Assembly: GCF_030272615.1 (NCBI RefSeq)
Contig: NC_081415.1
Location: forward strand, 508,204,873 to 508,268,872
Source: Cryptomeria japonica
Lineage: Eukaryota > Streptophyta > Pinopsida > Cupressales > Cupressaceae
Length of the DNA: 64,000 bases
Direction of reading: 5' to 3'
In this document: positions 11,353 to 23,277 of the stretch, piece by piece
Numbering within the stretch: position 1 is the stretch's first letter
Layout of the letters: every line of letters starts with the position of its first letter
Made by a program: the position numbers and the translations under genes
Notes under the pieces: generated by a model
The model's database searches: none
The model's input: only the letters and a program-made list of their open reading frames with translations
Told to the model about the DNA's origin: nothing

Positions 11353-12539
11353 TTGCCAAGACAATTTAAACTTCATCTTCCAATACAAGCTTTGTATTTT
11401 CATGGTGCTGCAAACTCAATGAGTTCTGATTTCATCTCTATCGTAGCACTACTCTTTGACATGAAAATGACTATCATTGTAACTTGCAAGATAAAATTAT
11501 TATACCATTATTTATTCATTATGCATCTCATGAATGATTTTTGAGATTGTTCAAACATAGCTCCTTATAAAATCTGCAATACCTTTACTATTCTTGTTAT
11601 GATTATGTATTATGCTTTTCGCAACATCTTTTCACCATTGTCATATAAGCTTGAAAGCATTGTCCTTTGACTATAGCAGTGCCATATACTACTTCTCTTT
11701 GACTCCTCTGACTGAAGGAAAACCCTATTTTACCATTGTCATTTAAGTTTATACTACTTGTCTCTCTTATGTCAGTGTGGTTCTATTGAGCAGTGATTTG
11801 TTATTTATACCAGTGAATTCATCAATTCACTGTTGCGAATGATGAACCCCTTCTTGATCGAATTACCATGAAACGAGAAAGACCCTTGCCTCTGTTAAAC
11901 ATTAGATTACAACATGTTGGGCTCAATCCTTGTGGAAGCCCATTTTACTCGACATGCTGTGATATTTGATTTCAATATAATATAATGTAACAATGAATAT
12001 GATACCTGCACCTGCACAATGAACAACCATGTGAGATGAAACAATGAAGTTCAGATTGTAATGGATATTGATGATGATGTTTTTGCTTTCCTCTCTAATA
12101 TATGTGATAACTGGCATAACTAATTTGACGCTTTATGAAACAACTATGCATTTGGTGATTTTACATATGAACTAATTAGGTATCCTGAGCTCAACACCAC
12201 TTTCAGGCACTTTTGGAGCAACAACGTGTAAGGAGCATGAGGATAATTGACAACTCAGCCTCAGGGATTTTTCATTCAAGCAATAATGGATCTCTACTCT
12301 TTTCATATGCTTTATTCTATAAATGTATAGTTTTCTTTTATGATACATTGAATCAATTACTCCCACAGTTTGTGTGGGACACTATACTTTTTGAATTCAT
12401 GAATAAAGAAAACAATTTTGATACACAGGTTGTATACTTTTGTTTCTTGGAAGAACATTTGCATTGAATCTATTGCTTTAGTTGATAGCATCTCTTACTT
12501 GTATGAGAACCTATGCATAATCAGATACATGCTTTCAAT

Positions 12540-12665
12540 TTTTTAATGCAAATGCTATCCTAGGTTTACTTGATTGAGCTGAGGCGAATTTAGGTAACGT
12601 TTTTACCTAATTTTGCGTCCAGCTCAATCAGGTAGAGCTGGAACAACATTTGCACTAAAAAATTA
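12540..12665. repeat. Centre of palindrome copy L
   Basis: CTTGATTGAGCT and AGCTCAATCAGGTAG flank TTAGGTAAC/TTTTACCTAA, giving a stem with only a few bases of loop at about 12600. Corresponding centres occur at about 47108 and 61320. Confidence 0.85.
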
Positions 12666-15342
12666 AAAGTATGAATTTGATTATGCTAAAGTTCTCATAC
12701 AAGTAAGAGATGCTATCAAATAAATAATATATTCAATGTAGGTGGTTTCAAGAAAGAACGGTTTACACCTTTGCATAGAAGGATGTTTTCTTTATTCATG
12801 AATATTAAAAGTATAGTGTCCCACACAAGTTGTGGGGGTAACTCATTTAATGCATTATGAAAAGAAACTATACATTTACGAAAGAAAGCATATGAAAAAT
12901 AGTAGGGATCCTTCATTGCCTAAATGATGATACCTCAAGGCTGAGTTGTTGCTTGTCTTCATGCTCTTTTATAGTCTATTGCTCTAGAGGTGTCTGCAAG
13001 AGATGAAAAAGTGGTGTTAGAGCTCAGGATACCTAATGAGTTCATATGTAACTTCAAGAAATGGATAATTATTCTCATAGGGCATCAAACAAGTTATGAA
13101 GAACAATTAAATATCAAAGAATATGCAGAAAATCATCGACAGTATCCATGAAAATCAGAATTTCATTTTTATCTAACATGTTTGTTCATTGTGCAGGTAC
13201 AGGTATGATATTCCTTACTGAAATACTTTACAAGTTCACACTAATATATCAAATATCACAACATGTGGAGTAAAATGGGCTCCCGCAGGGGTTGAGCTCA
13301 ACATGTAATCATTTATACTACTGCTATTGGTAGAGATTTAGTGTGTTTTCCTACATGACATGGTGATTCAATCAAACATGAACTCATCATTCATAACGCT
13401 GAAGTAGTGAGTTCACTAATATAAATAGAAAGTTGATGCTCAATAGGACCATAGTGTCATAGAAGACAACTATACTCGCCAATGATATTTTTATAGATGA
13501 TCACAGTCACTATCAAATACAGTGTGATCATGCTACATAGTGATCTAGAGCAGTTCACGAGAACTTAAAGACAATGAAATGCAGTGTACAGTGATTGATA
13601 AATCCCTTTCAAAGGTAGATAATTGAATCACTGCATTCAAACATAGGAGCAATACAATAGTGTTCATAGTCAATGGAAAGCAATGTAGTATGCAATCCTC
13701 AATGTTCAAAGTAATCAATAGTAGTAAATAGAAAGGTAGCAATGACACAAAAATCAGAGATGTTGATAATTATCAAAGTGATCTCAAAATAGTGACAAAT
13801 GCAAATAAGTTAGAGTTCATGAAAGCATACAATCCATAGACAAGCATAAGGTTGTAACGCTCATAAAGCATGTCAAATATATGAATAAACAGTGACCTTG
13901 AAGCCCAATGACAGTGCATGGGCAAAGTACAGGTTTGAAGAGTTATTGGAAACATCATAATAGCAACAACTGTGTTAAATACATAGTACAATTAATGGTG
14001 ATGAGAGCAAACATACCTACAAAGCATGTTTTATGATTATATTTCATGAGAGAAGTTAAAGTGGGCACAAGAGCTCCAAGATAAGGGCATATTGAAGGAA
14101 ATAATTCATGAATTAGGAATTAAAGACCTAGGTTTGCAGCTACCAAAGTATGAAGAGTTTGATAATAGGAACAATCATTGGGGTTGTTGGACAATGAAAA
14201 GAGCAGCTAATATACAAATTTTTGATTCACTTTTCAGTATGCTATCATTACATGTTATTAACTTTGAGCTCAATACATAATAACATAGAGATTGCAGTGA
14301 TTGAAGACTATAAAGCAATAGAGAGAAGAAAAGATAGTAAGGAAGTAATAATATAGTGAAATTACAATCAAAGCCTCATCGAAAATATAGTCATAAGCCT
14401 AAAGATAAAGGCATTCATGGTCCATTCAAAACATAGCAGCATATATTGAAGACAAAGGGTTTTAAAGAAGTCCAATATCATAAATAGTTTCAAAATTGTC
14501 ATTGTCGTAGTTTTTGATAGAAAGATAATTGTATCGGAACAAAGATGCAAGAGTTATTACTCAGTGAATAAGTATCTATTGTAACCATTCTCAGATATAA
14601 GACTGTAAAACTTTAAATTAGAGAAATTTAATCATGAATACTAGTCAAAGTGTATGAGATTTTTGTTATAAGACATGTAAGCAACCATCAATGGCATCTA
14701 GAGCAACAAATCAAGACAATGGCCTAAACAACCATTGAAGGGCATTGCTATAGTAGTAGAGCATAAGGATCAGTTTACCAACCCAAAATCACAATGCCTT
14801 CAATACAAACAAAGACAATAATATGGAGCCACTGTTGAGCTTGTAAAGCTCCTTAAAAATCAGAGATGTGTAAGGGTTTCAAGCCATGACTTGTGTCATG
14901 GCCTTTGAATGTAGCCTCAAGTTGAAATAAATGAGAATATGCAAAGGATATTCATGTCACTTTAATTTTATTACATCGAAATGGAGCTTGAAATTGATCA
15001 ATGAAAGTTGCAGGTAATAATGATAATGTCACTATTATTGGCAACCATTAATGGAGTCAAAGAAATAACTTTGCAATCTTACCTGTGGCGGACTAACAAA
15101 GAAACTAAATGAAAGCTTCCAGAAAACCCAACAGACTTCCAAGTATAATGGCACCAAATGTAGATGTTAATGAAAAACTCATCAAAATATGCAACGCACA
15201 TAAAATCATCAAAATATGCCCTTCACCTATGCTATATGCCTGCAAATATTTCCTAAAAAACTTGTTTAGACCCTCAAGGAGTGAAGATCATGGCAGTGCT
15301 CAACACAGGAGCAAAATGAAAGTATCGAATGTCAAGAGGAAA

Positions 15343-15995
15343 TGAATGGTTTAGGGTTTCATTTTACCCTAATATATTTGAAAAGACAAACATTTTTTTT
15401 GCCTTTGTTTTACATTTCCCCTTCCTTATACCCCCGTGGGCATTAGGGATCAAATGTTTTATTTTGCATCTCTTTTGAGTGCTTATTACTTATCAAGTGA
15501 TTTATAATTCATCACTTAATAACTAATATCAATGTAATTAATATAATTTCACTTAATAACTAATATCAATGTAATTAATATTTATTAAGTGATGAATTAT
15601 AAATCACTCAATAAGTATTATGTATGGAATAAATAAAAGCATGAGTTTATTTATAAATGAAATAAGATAAATTTTTATTAAAGTGATTTATTACAATTAT
15701 TGATAACTTGATTTGAGTAAAATTGAAATAAGAAAGATATTTATTAAAGTGATAATTAATAAACCACTTTATTAGATATTTTTCTTATTCACATTTATTG
15801 AGGAGTCAGAGATATTATTATATTTATGAGGGAGTACGTGCTTTATTTGACTTGTTTAAGGACCATTTAATGCATTTTTAAGAGCCTTTATGATAAGGAT
15901 GAGGAGGCTTGACTTTTTTCTCAAGAACATGCCTTTCTAGAGTTGTTTAGGGACCTAAAAAATAGGCTTTTTGACTATGCACACATAGATTAAAA
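15343..15995 (+). mobile_element. Family X LTR 5' part, plus orientation
   Basis: Starts TGAATGG right after the purine run AAGAGGAAA, a good polypurine tract and 3'-LTR start. It runs for about 650 bp as the inverted counterpart of 9600-10209 and is cut at about 15996 by copia family C LTR sequence. It holds AT-rich inverted repeats (ATTAAGTGATGAATTATAAA). Confidence 0.65.
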
Positions 15996-16061
15996 GTTTT
16001 ATAAGACACTGTTTCAACCAGCTCTCAGTGTCACTTTGTGTTCTTCAATTGGCATCAGAGC
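15996..16061 (+). mobile_element. Copia family C: LTR tail and primer-binding site (copy C1)
   Basis: CACACATAGATT..AAAGTTTT.TAAGACA, then CTCTCAGTGTC and TTCTTCA, are the last 50 bases of the C LTR (compare 30700-30771 and 46280-46357). They are followed at 16048 by ATTGGCATCAGAGC, a one-base variant of the copia PBS ATTGGTATCAGAGC. Confidence 0.8.
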
Positions 16062-16122
16062 ACTAGGTTCCCTTATAGCAAAATCTTTCTCTAGCCTAAG
16101 TAGATCCTGCTTTTTGAACACA

Positions 16123-17868
16123 ATGGCTAGGAATGAATCCTCCTCTTCTAAAGCATGTATGTTTGATGCCACAAACTATGCCTTCTGGAGGAGAAGAATG
16201 GAAACCTATTTATTCTCCTTAGATTTTGATGTCAATAAAAACTTTTATACCGTTCCTCAAACACCCCTTACTAATTCTGATGCTAAAAAAGAATATGATA
16301 ATAATGCTAGAGCCAAGAATGCCATCCTTAGTGGCTTATCTGTGTATACACCTAAAAATGGTCTGAAGATAATTAATTGAATAAGCAATTATTTAATTAA
16401 TCCTCCTTCCCTAATTTAATTGAACTCATTAGAAATTTGATTAAATTCCCCCTTTCATCTACTTATAAATAAATCTAAGGATTTACTTAATAGGTTCATT
16501 TCAATAGTTCCCTTTTATTAATTAATTCTCCTCCATCAAATTCATTTCCTCTCAATCCTTTAATTAATTAAAATAAATTAATTTATGAGTTGTTGAAGTT
16601 AATTAGCCTTTTCCTATTATTTGAATTTCTGAATTCAAATTCTCCTAACTTCTAACCACCTAACCCAACCATTCCTAAACCTAACCCATTTCATCTAACC
16701 ACATGTCCCCTTTCCTTAGACACTTGCCCTCTCATGAGAAAAGCTTCTTAACACTTGTCACCAAGTGTTCCCTTTCCACCAACCTCTTCTCCAACCTCCT
16801 CCAATTTAACCATTGATATCTTTAGACTTAACCTTGACCATTGATTCCTACCACCTCACCCCTGACCTTGGAAATCCTATAAATAGCCCTCATCTTGGAG
16901 CAATAATGATCCCATCTCATTTTCATCTTATGCATTGTTACTATAGGCATAATATCTCTCAGCATATTATTTGAGCATTATCATTATAGCTTAATTGCAT
17001 CTTAGATCTAGCTTATTTTCTAGCATAATCATTGAATAATGTAGCTTAATCATTCTATTTTGCTAGCTTAATTGCATCATTATCATCTTAAATCCTCCAT
17101 CCAGATGTAGCAAAGTCACTGGAATTTGCCTATATAGATCTGAGAGCAAATCCACACTCGCATTTATTAGGAGGCGATAGATCGCTTTGCCATGGTTTTA
17201 TCTTTCTTTGTTTTAAATTTGCTAACCATGCTTGTAATGATCTATTGAGTGTTTTGTGTTGTAGCTGCAAGTATCACACTTCACAGGCATGACAATCTGA
17301 TACATAGTTTGTCAAAATGATGCACTACACAATTGCAAAATATACTTGGGATAAACTGCAAAAAATCTATGAAGGCGATATCAAAGTAAGGGAGGACAAA
17401 CTACAAAAACTCAGAGGTCAGTTTGATGGATTAAAAATGAAGGAAGAAGAGAAAATAGTTGAATACATTCAAAGAGTAGATGAAATTGTAAATACTATAA
17501 GAGGACTCAGAGAGAAAGTCAAAGATGAAGTCATTGTCAAAAAGGTATTGAGATCTCTCACTCCAAAATATGACACCAAAGTCTCAGCCATTGAAGAAGC
17601 TAAAGATCTAACTAGTTTCCCTATGGATGAACAATTTGGCACTCTGTTATCTGTTAGCCTATGATATGAGAACAATAAGTGGAGAACCGTCAAAGAGAGA
17701 GGCAACATTCAACATAACCAAGAAAGGAAAAGAAGAATATTCTCATGAAGAAGAAGATGACTCTAATGCTTCTGTAGCTAACTTTGTGAGAAAACTTAAA
17801 AAGGGATCAAGCAAGTGCAAAGAAGAAGTTGACTCTGATGCTAGTGTAGCTAACTTTGTGAGAATGCT
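16123..17868 (+). pseudogene. Copia gag of C1, interrupted by a solo LTR
   Basis: The ATG at 16123 (MARNESSSSKACMFDATNY) begins a copia gag: FDATNYAFWRRRMETYL is the DUF4219-type start, and KKEYDNNARAKNAILSGLS follows. The frame is cut at 16343 by a solo LTR and resumes after 17299 with WDKLQKIYEGDIKVRE, EYIQRVDEIVNTIRG and LRSLTPKYDTKVSAIEE (UBN2). A frameshift near 17655 is followed by MRTISGEPSKREATFN. ASVANFVRKL and ASVANFVRML reflect a small internal duplication (17760-17870). The expected zinc knuckle is absent; at about 17868 the sequence jumps into C-LTR sequence. Gag would form virus-like particles; inactive here. Confidence 0.85.
16343..17294. mobile_element. Solo LTR (952 bp) with 5-bp target duplication ATCTG
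   Basis: Begins TGTATACACC and ends GGCATGACA (TG...CA), flanked by the perfect direct repeat ATCTG at 16338-16342 and 17295-17299. The related gag at 30830-30870 lacks this stretch, so it serves as the empty site (GGCTTATCTAATACTGAG). A TATA box (CCTATAAATAGCC, 16878-16885) is typical of an LTR promoter on the plus strand. No internal region is left, as expected after LTR-LTR recombination. Confidence 0.92.
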
Positions 17869-18098
17869 AATCAGTGTTGGACACACAATGCTTTGGACCC
17901 ATCATGTTTGATTCTTGAGGTCTACAGATTGAAATACGTTAATTCATGGCAGTTTGACCATAATGGTGGTTCGAATCGACGACGTTTGTCGCTTATCGAC
18001 CTATCACGCTCAACTAAAAGTGCATGTAGATGTGCAGGTGACATTTTGGTTAAATGAGGCCAAGTTGGATTCAAGTGGTCCCCACCCATCGAGGTGTT
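17869..18098 (+). repeat. C LTR fragment fused between gag and pol (C1)
   Basis: AATCAGTGTTGGAC through CAAGTGGTCCCCACCCATC matches the C LTR interior at about 28590-28820 and 19680-19890. The LTR start is missing. It joins pol at GAGGTGTTTGGTAG, the same joint as in the copy at about 19890. Confidence 0.8.
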
Positions 18099-19302
18099 TG
18101 GTAGAAAATGTTTCATCAAAAGAGATGAGGATGGAATAGGTAGCTTTGAATCAAGGTGTGATGAAGGTATCTTCTTAGGATGCTCCACTCACAACAAGGC
18201 CTACAAATGTTTTAACAAAAGGCTGAAAAAAGTGGTTGAAAGTGTACATGTGAGAACTAGTGATCTACATAAAGGTGAACCAATCATAGTAAATCAAATT
18301 GAAGAACCATTTGTTGAAGATAAAAAGAAATCCGAAAGTGAACAAGAATAGGCTCCTTGCAAAGCTCCAAACATATATGTGAAAAAGAATCACCCTGAGG
18401 ATCAGATTATAGGGAACAAGAATGATGGTGTACAAACAAGAAGGAGAGAAATGAATATTAAACAAGTAATTTTCTGCCTTTTGGTTAAGATGGAACCCAA
18501 GACATATGATGAGGCCAACAAAAGTGACAAGTGGATGAAGGTCGTGGAAGAAGATCTGCAACAGATTGAGAAAAATAAAACATGGGAATTGGTTCTTAGA
18601 CCCACTGATAAGAATGTCATTGGGACTAAATGGATCTATAGGAACAAGATGAATGAATAAATCAAAGTAATCAGAAACAAAGCAAGACTAATGTGCAAGG
18701 GATATGCTCAAGTTGAGGGGATAGACTTTGAGGAGAAATTTTCACCAGTTGCAAGACTTGAAGCAATCAGAATGTTTTTGTTTTCTCAACCTATAAAGGA
18801 TACAAAGTATACCAAATGGATGTTAAATCTGTATTTCTCAATGGAAACCTAGAAGAAGAGGTATATATAGCAACCTAAAGGGTTTCAACTACATGAAGAT
18901 GAGAAATTTGTCTACAGATTGAATAAAGCACTCTATCGATTAAAACAGACCCATAGGGCATGGCATTCCAGATTGGACAAGTACCTACATCAGAAAGGTT
19001 TCAAAAAGGGAAGTGCTTATAACAATCTATACATTAAGGTTGGTGGTGAGTACATGATCATAGTTGTGGTATATGCGGACGACACCATCTTTGGAGGTAA
19101 CAAGGATAATTTATGAAAGGAGTTTGCTAATCAAATATAGTCTGAGTTTGAGATGTCCATGCTTGGTGAGCTATCATATTTTCTTAGTTTGTAGATTTCT
19201 CAGCTAGGTGATGGTGTATTTATATCACAAACCAAGTATGATAAAGACATGTTGAAGAAATTTTAGATGGAGGACAACAAACCGGTTGGTATCCCCATGG
19301 AT
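18099..19302 (+). pseudogene. Copia pol of C1: integrase C-terminus and reverse transcriptase
   Basis: Opens inside the integrase C-terminal region (FGRKCFIKRDEDGIGSFESR, DEGIFLGCSTHNKAYKCFN). Then comes the RVT_2 domain: MEPKTYDEANKSDKWMKVVE, IGTKWIYRNKMNE, a stop, [35 protein letters not shown] and the catalytic VVYADDTIFGG (about 19066-19100, copia YVDD class). In-frame stops near 18658, 18850, 18878, 19114, 19138 and 19192 kill it. The last codons read KPVGIPMD before the sequence changes to X-palindrome DNA at ATGGATTTATCA. RNase H is missing. Confidence 0.88.
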
Positions 19303-19553
19303 TTATCATTCACTGTACACTGCATTTCATTGTCTTTAATTTCTCGTGAACTGCTCTAGATCACTATGTAGCATGATCTTACTCTATTTGATAGTGACTG
19401 TGATCATCTATAAAAATGTTATTGGCAAGTATTGATGTCTTCCATGACATTGTGGTCTCATTGAGCATCAATTTACTATTTATATCATTAAACTCACAAC
19501 TTCAGTGTTATGAATGATGAATTCATGTTTGATTGAATCACCATGTCATGTAA
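19303..19553 (-). repeat. Family X palindrome fragment (left half of a split copy)
   Basis: ATGGATTTATCATTCACTG through CACCATGTCATGTA matches 60310-60564 in the same direction and 13360-13610 in reverse complement. It stops exactly where the family continues GGAAAACACAC, and that continuation is found at 46358, so 19303-19553 and 46358-48114 are probably halves of one copy. Confidence 0.8.
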
Positions 19554-19890
19554 TGTTGGCATTAGATTGTCATTGATGTCAACAACTGAATAGTGGCAGA
19601 TAGGTGAAGCACATAACACGTAGGTTATGCTACACAAATGTTGCAGGTTGCAAAAGAACATGGGTTGCATAATGCAAATAAGTGTTGGACCCATTTGGTT
19701 TGATTCTTGAGGTCTGGAGATTGTAATACATCAATTCATGGTAGTTCGACCAAAATGGCAGTTCGACTTGACAACGTTTGTCGCTTATCGATCTATCACG
19801 TTTGACTAAAAGTGCCTGCAGATGTCTAGGTGGCATTTTGGTTTACTGAGGTTGAGTTGGATTCAAGTGGTCCCCACCCGTCGAGGTGTT
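19554..19890 (+). mobile_element. C LTR, first 337 bp (copy C2)
   Basis: Begins TGTTGGCATTAGATTGTC, matching the LTR start at 28471 (TGTTGGCATTATATTGTC), and follows it through GTGTTGGACCC and CAAGTGGTCCCCACCC. It then breaks at GAGGTGTTTGG into integrase/RT coding sequence. About 1.9 kb of LTR, PBS, gag, protease and most of integrase are absent. Confidence 0.82.
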
Positions 19891-20786
19891 TGGTAGAAAA
19901 TGTTTCATTAAAAGAGATGAGGATGGATTAGGCAGCTTTGAATCAAGATGTGATGAAGGTATCTTCTTAGGATACTCCACTCACAATAAGGCCTACAAAT
20001 ATTTTAACAAAAGACTAAAGAAAGTGGTTGAAAGTGTATATGTTAGAATTGATTATCTACATAAAGGTAAAACTACCATAGTAAATCAAATTGAAGAATC
20101 ATGTGTTGAAGATGAACAGATTTCTAAAAGTGAACAAGAAGAGGCTCCTAGCAAAGCTCCAAACAGATATGTGCAAAATAATCACCCTGAGGATCAGATT
20201 ATAGGGAACAAGAATGATGGTGTTTAAATAAGAAGAAGAGAAAGGAATATTGAACAAGTAAATTTTTGTATTTTCAATGAGATGGAACCCAAGACATATG
20301 ATGAGGCCAGAAAAAGTGACAAATGGATGAAGGTCATGGAAGAAGAGTTGCAACATATTGAGAAAAATAAAACATGGGAATTGGCTCCTAGACCTACTGT
20401 TAAGAATGTCATTGGAACTAAATGGATCTATAGGAACAAGATGAATGAAGAAGGAAAAGTAATCAGGAACAAAGCAAGACTAGTGTGCTAGGGATATGCT
20501 CAAGTTGAGGGGATAGAATTTGAGGAGACATTTGCACCAGTCGCAAGACTTGAAGCAATCATAATGTTTTTGCTTTCTCAACCTATGAAGGATACAAAGT
20601 ATACCAAATAGATGTTAAATCTGCATTTCTCAATGGAAACCTAGAAGAAGTGGTATATATAGAGAAACTTGAAAGGTTTCAGCTACATGAAGATGAGAAC
20701 TTTGTTTGCATATTAATGAAAGCACTATATAGATTAAAACAGACCCTTAGGGCATGGTATTCTAGATTGGACAAGTACCTACATCA
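19891..20786 (+). pseudogene. Copia pol of C2: integrase C-terminus and partial RT
   Basis: Same opening as C1 (FGRKCFIKRDEDGLGSFESR, DEGIFLGYSTHNKAY), then VNQIEESCVEDEQ, MEPKTYDEARKSDKWMKVME, IGTKWIYRNKMNEEGKVIRN and a decayed stretch ending at GACAAGTACCTACATCA. The catalytic YADD region is not reached: the minus-strand element D starts at 20787. Stops at about 20225 and 20489 and later frame breaks make it a pseudogene. Confidence 0.85.
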
Positions 20787-22308
20787 TGATAGTTCTGATA
20801 CTCAATGTTTAGTACAGATGCCAAGCTAATAAGATGAGGGGGGGTGAATCATACAAACCTAATCTTCCATAAAAACAACAGATTCAACCTCGGTAACCTT
20901 ATCAGAAAAATAGTAAAGCATGCAAACTCATAAATAGATAAGATCACAAAACATATAACACCAGATTTAACATGGAAACCCAAATAGGGAAAAACCACTG
21001 TGGGATTTCAGACCCACTAAGAAATATACTCTTCTAGAGTATGCTCGGTTAAAAGCAAATCCTGTTAAAGATTACAAACACATTGCTAGATGTGACCCGG
21101 TTAAGGGATTTCCCTTAGATCTGTTAGGATCTTCACTTTGTTAGAAGTGACCTTGTTAAAGGATTTCAAACACTCACTCAGAATGTCACCTTGCTAGAGG
21201 GTTTAACAAATAAGACTGTTAAGTCCACTCGGTTAAGAGATTTTCTGTTACTTCACAAAATAACAATAGTAAAAATATATCTGCAACTTCACATCTAAAA
21301 ATGCTAAAGCAGATTCTTATTTACTCAATACAATCTAGTCATAGGACTCATCTTGTTCTTCTGTTGGGCTCTATACTCTATTAATCAAACAGGTCTTCAA
21401 GCTTCTATGCTCGGTAATCACTATGTAGCATCCTTGTGCTTACATTTGCTAGCTTACATTGTTTATCAACAATTCCTTATTTATAAACAATAGCTAACCA
21501 CTTAATCTCCTTGATCACATTCCCCATGATCAATCATAGCCATCAGATCTTCAAACTTGACCAGGTTCAATGTATCCTTCGATCTGAAAACATTTTACCT
21601 TGCCTTGGAACTTGCATATATTTCTTGGAACTTGTGCTAAGGTATTGCGGTTCAATCTGAGTTGTAGATCTTCCTGGTGATCTTCCATTGCCATAGATTC
21701 TTTAACAAACTTCATACACGTTGTATTAATCATTTAATCATAACTAGCTCATCAGCTTCCATCATTAAATAACGCTTTTATACATTCAATGCATTCTGTT
21801 ATAACTCGGTTGCAACTCAGTGAATACTAAACTTTACTCGGTAGACATTCCACCTTCATTAACCGATAGCGTTAACCTTAGGGTTTATCGACTAGGTTCC
21901 TTAGGGTTTACCGACTAGGTTCTTTGCTCGGTAACATAGAATAGTATTAACTTTACAATCATATCAAAACAATCTAAAACATCATGATCTCATCATTGTC
22001 TAACTCGGTAATAGTTGCCCATTGAATAACTTATTCCTCCCCTTATTCATCATATTCTTTCTGTGTCTTTTACCGACATCTTAATTCTCTTCAAAACATA
22101 CTTCTTAAGATATGGCAACATCATACTGAATTAGAAAATCAATTTCTTGACATCAATGACAAAATAATAATATTAAGATAGTAAATATCCTTAATCAGTT
22201 ATATCCATAATCATCAACAACCTTCTCAATATCCTTATTGAAATGCCAACAATCTCTTATTGTAATTGGAATGCCAACAATCTCCCTTTGTCTGTTATAG
22301 TGCCAACA
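20787..22308 (-). repeat. Element D 3' LTR
   Basis: On the minus strand it starts TGTTGGCACTATAAC (22308) and ends CAGAACTATCA (20787). Compared with the other LTR it has an extra short duplication near 21890-21925 (TAGGGTTTATCGACTAGGTT and TAGGGTTTACCGACTAGGTT in tandem). Small ORFs such as 21551-21733 recur in both LTRs and are not taken as genes. Confidence 0.95.
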
Positions 22309-22320
22309 ATCTCCCCCTTT
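22309..22320 (-). promoter_or_regulatory. Element D polypurine tract
   Basis: On the minus strand AAAGGGGGAGAT lies directly before the 3' LTR start TGTTGGC, the normal position and composition of the plus-strand primer. Confidence 0.9.
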
Positions 22321-22713
22321 GGCATTGATGGCAAAACCAATTGATTTGACCTTATTGATTCGGATTCAGATTGCTGTGAAATGCTGAAATGCTCTCCCTT
22401 TTATCAAATTTCTCCCCCATACATCAGTCTTCTCCTTTTTGTCCATCAGTCTTCTCCCCCATATATTAGTCTTCTCCCCCTTTGACAACAATGCCAAAAA
22501 GTAAAGAACTAAAACATGATTTCTTCCACTGAGAAGTGAATCCCTTGCTGTTATGTATCTACTCAGTCTCGGTCAAAGCATTTTGACTTCAATTCCTGTT
22601 CCCTGTCATATTTCCTGCACACCTTTAGAAAACCTCCTAAAGTGTGTAAATCAGCATCAATTTCCAAAAGATATTCTATAGAGTCATCGAATTGATGCTT
22701 TCACTGAACTTGG

Positions 22714-23277
22714 TCAGTGAGTGGAAGATAGGGGTAGGACCCCTAACTTGCTTCTAAGATACTCAAAAGTGTCCCTAGGCAGTGGCTTGGTGAAGATATC
22801 TGCTATTTGTTCCTTTGTGCTAACATACTCCAACACCACTTTCTTGTCTTGAACTTCTTCTCTAAGATAATGATATTTGATAGAGATGTGCTTTTTCATA
22901 GAGTGCATAACAGGATTCTTTGAAATGTTAATGGCACTAGTATTGTCACAGAATATAGTTACTGGCTCGGTAATTTTCTCATTTATACCTTCCAACAGTT
23001 GTTTGATCCATGCTATATTAGTACAATTCAATGTTGCAGCAACATATTCCGCTTCTGTTGTTGACTGTGAAACACATCCTTGTTTCTTGCTAAGCCAATT
23101 CACTAGTCTTTCTCCTAAAAAGAAAGCTCCTCCACTTGTGTGTTTCCTATCATCAATGTTGCCTGCCCAATCAGCATCAATATAGACTTTTAAATCAAAA
23201 TCATTTCTCTTGTGATATACTAAGCCATAATCTTTAGTGCCTCTCAGGTATCTGAAAATTCTTTTGATTGTTGTCAT
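22714..23277 (-). pseudogene. Element D RNase H domain (copia pol C-terminus)
   Basis: Opens with the conserved RT/RNase H link (IKRIFRYLRGTKDYGL, like the VKRILRYLKGT motif). The RNase H core follows: VYIDADWAGNIDDRKHTSGG (first Asp), QSTTEAEYVA (Glu), IFCDNTSAINISKNPVMH (Asp) and KHISIKYHYLREEV. It ends VSTKEQIADIFTKPLP and a stop at 22714, as copia polyproteins usually do. The domain itself is uninterrupted, but it is separated from RT by a frame-broken stretch. It would remove RNA from the RNA/DNA hybrid. Confidence 0.93.

Larger units (their letters stand above)
9600..15995. repeat. Giant palindrome (family X copy L), arms about 3.0-3.4 kb
   Basis: The left arm (9600 to about 12600) is matched in reverse complement by the right arm (about 12603-15995). 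Matching blocks: 9610-9660 with 15940-15995 (GGACCTAAAA near AAGCTTTTT/AGGCTTTTT), 9880-10080 with 15480-15790 (ATTAAGTGAT motifs), 10590 with 15110 (ACTTGGAAGTCTG..GGGTTTTCTGGAAG), 10870 with 14900, 11930 with 13280 (GGGCTC..GGAAGCCCATTTTAC type), 12180 with 13030 (GGTATCCTGAGCTC). The arms are diverged, not identical, so the inversion is old. No arm holds a recognisable protein; ORFs up to 84 codons look like chance frames. The outer parts are LTR sequence. Confidence 0.85.

Noticed and set aside
18265-18561. Minus-strand ORFs rich in Phe/Leu/Ile across the copia RT, resembling membrane proteins (also 20099-20356).
   Set aside because: They are antisense shadows of the plus-strand integrase/RT frame, whose motifs are clear.
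21551-21733. Conserved small ORF also present at 27717-27899.
   Set aside because: The two are the same position in the two LTRs of element D; conservation follows from LTR duplication.
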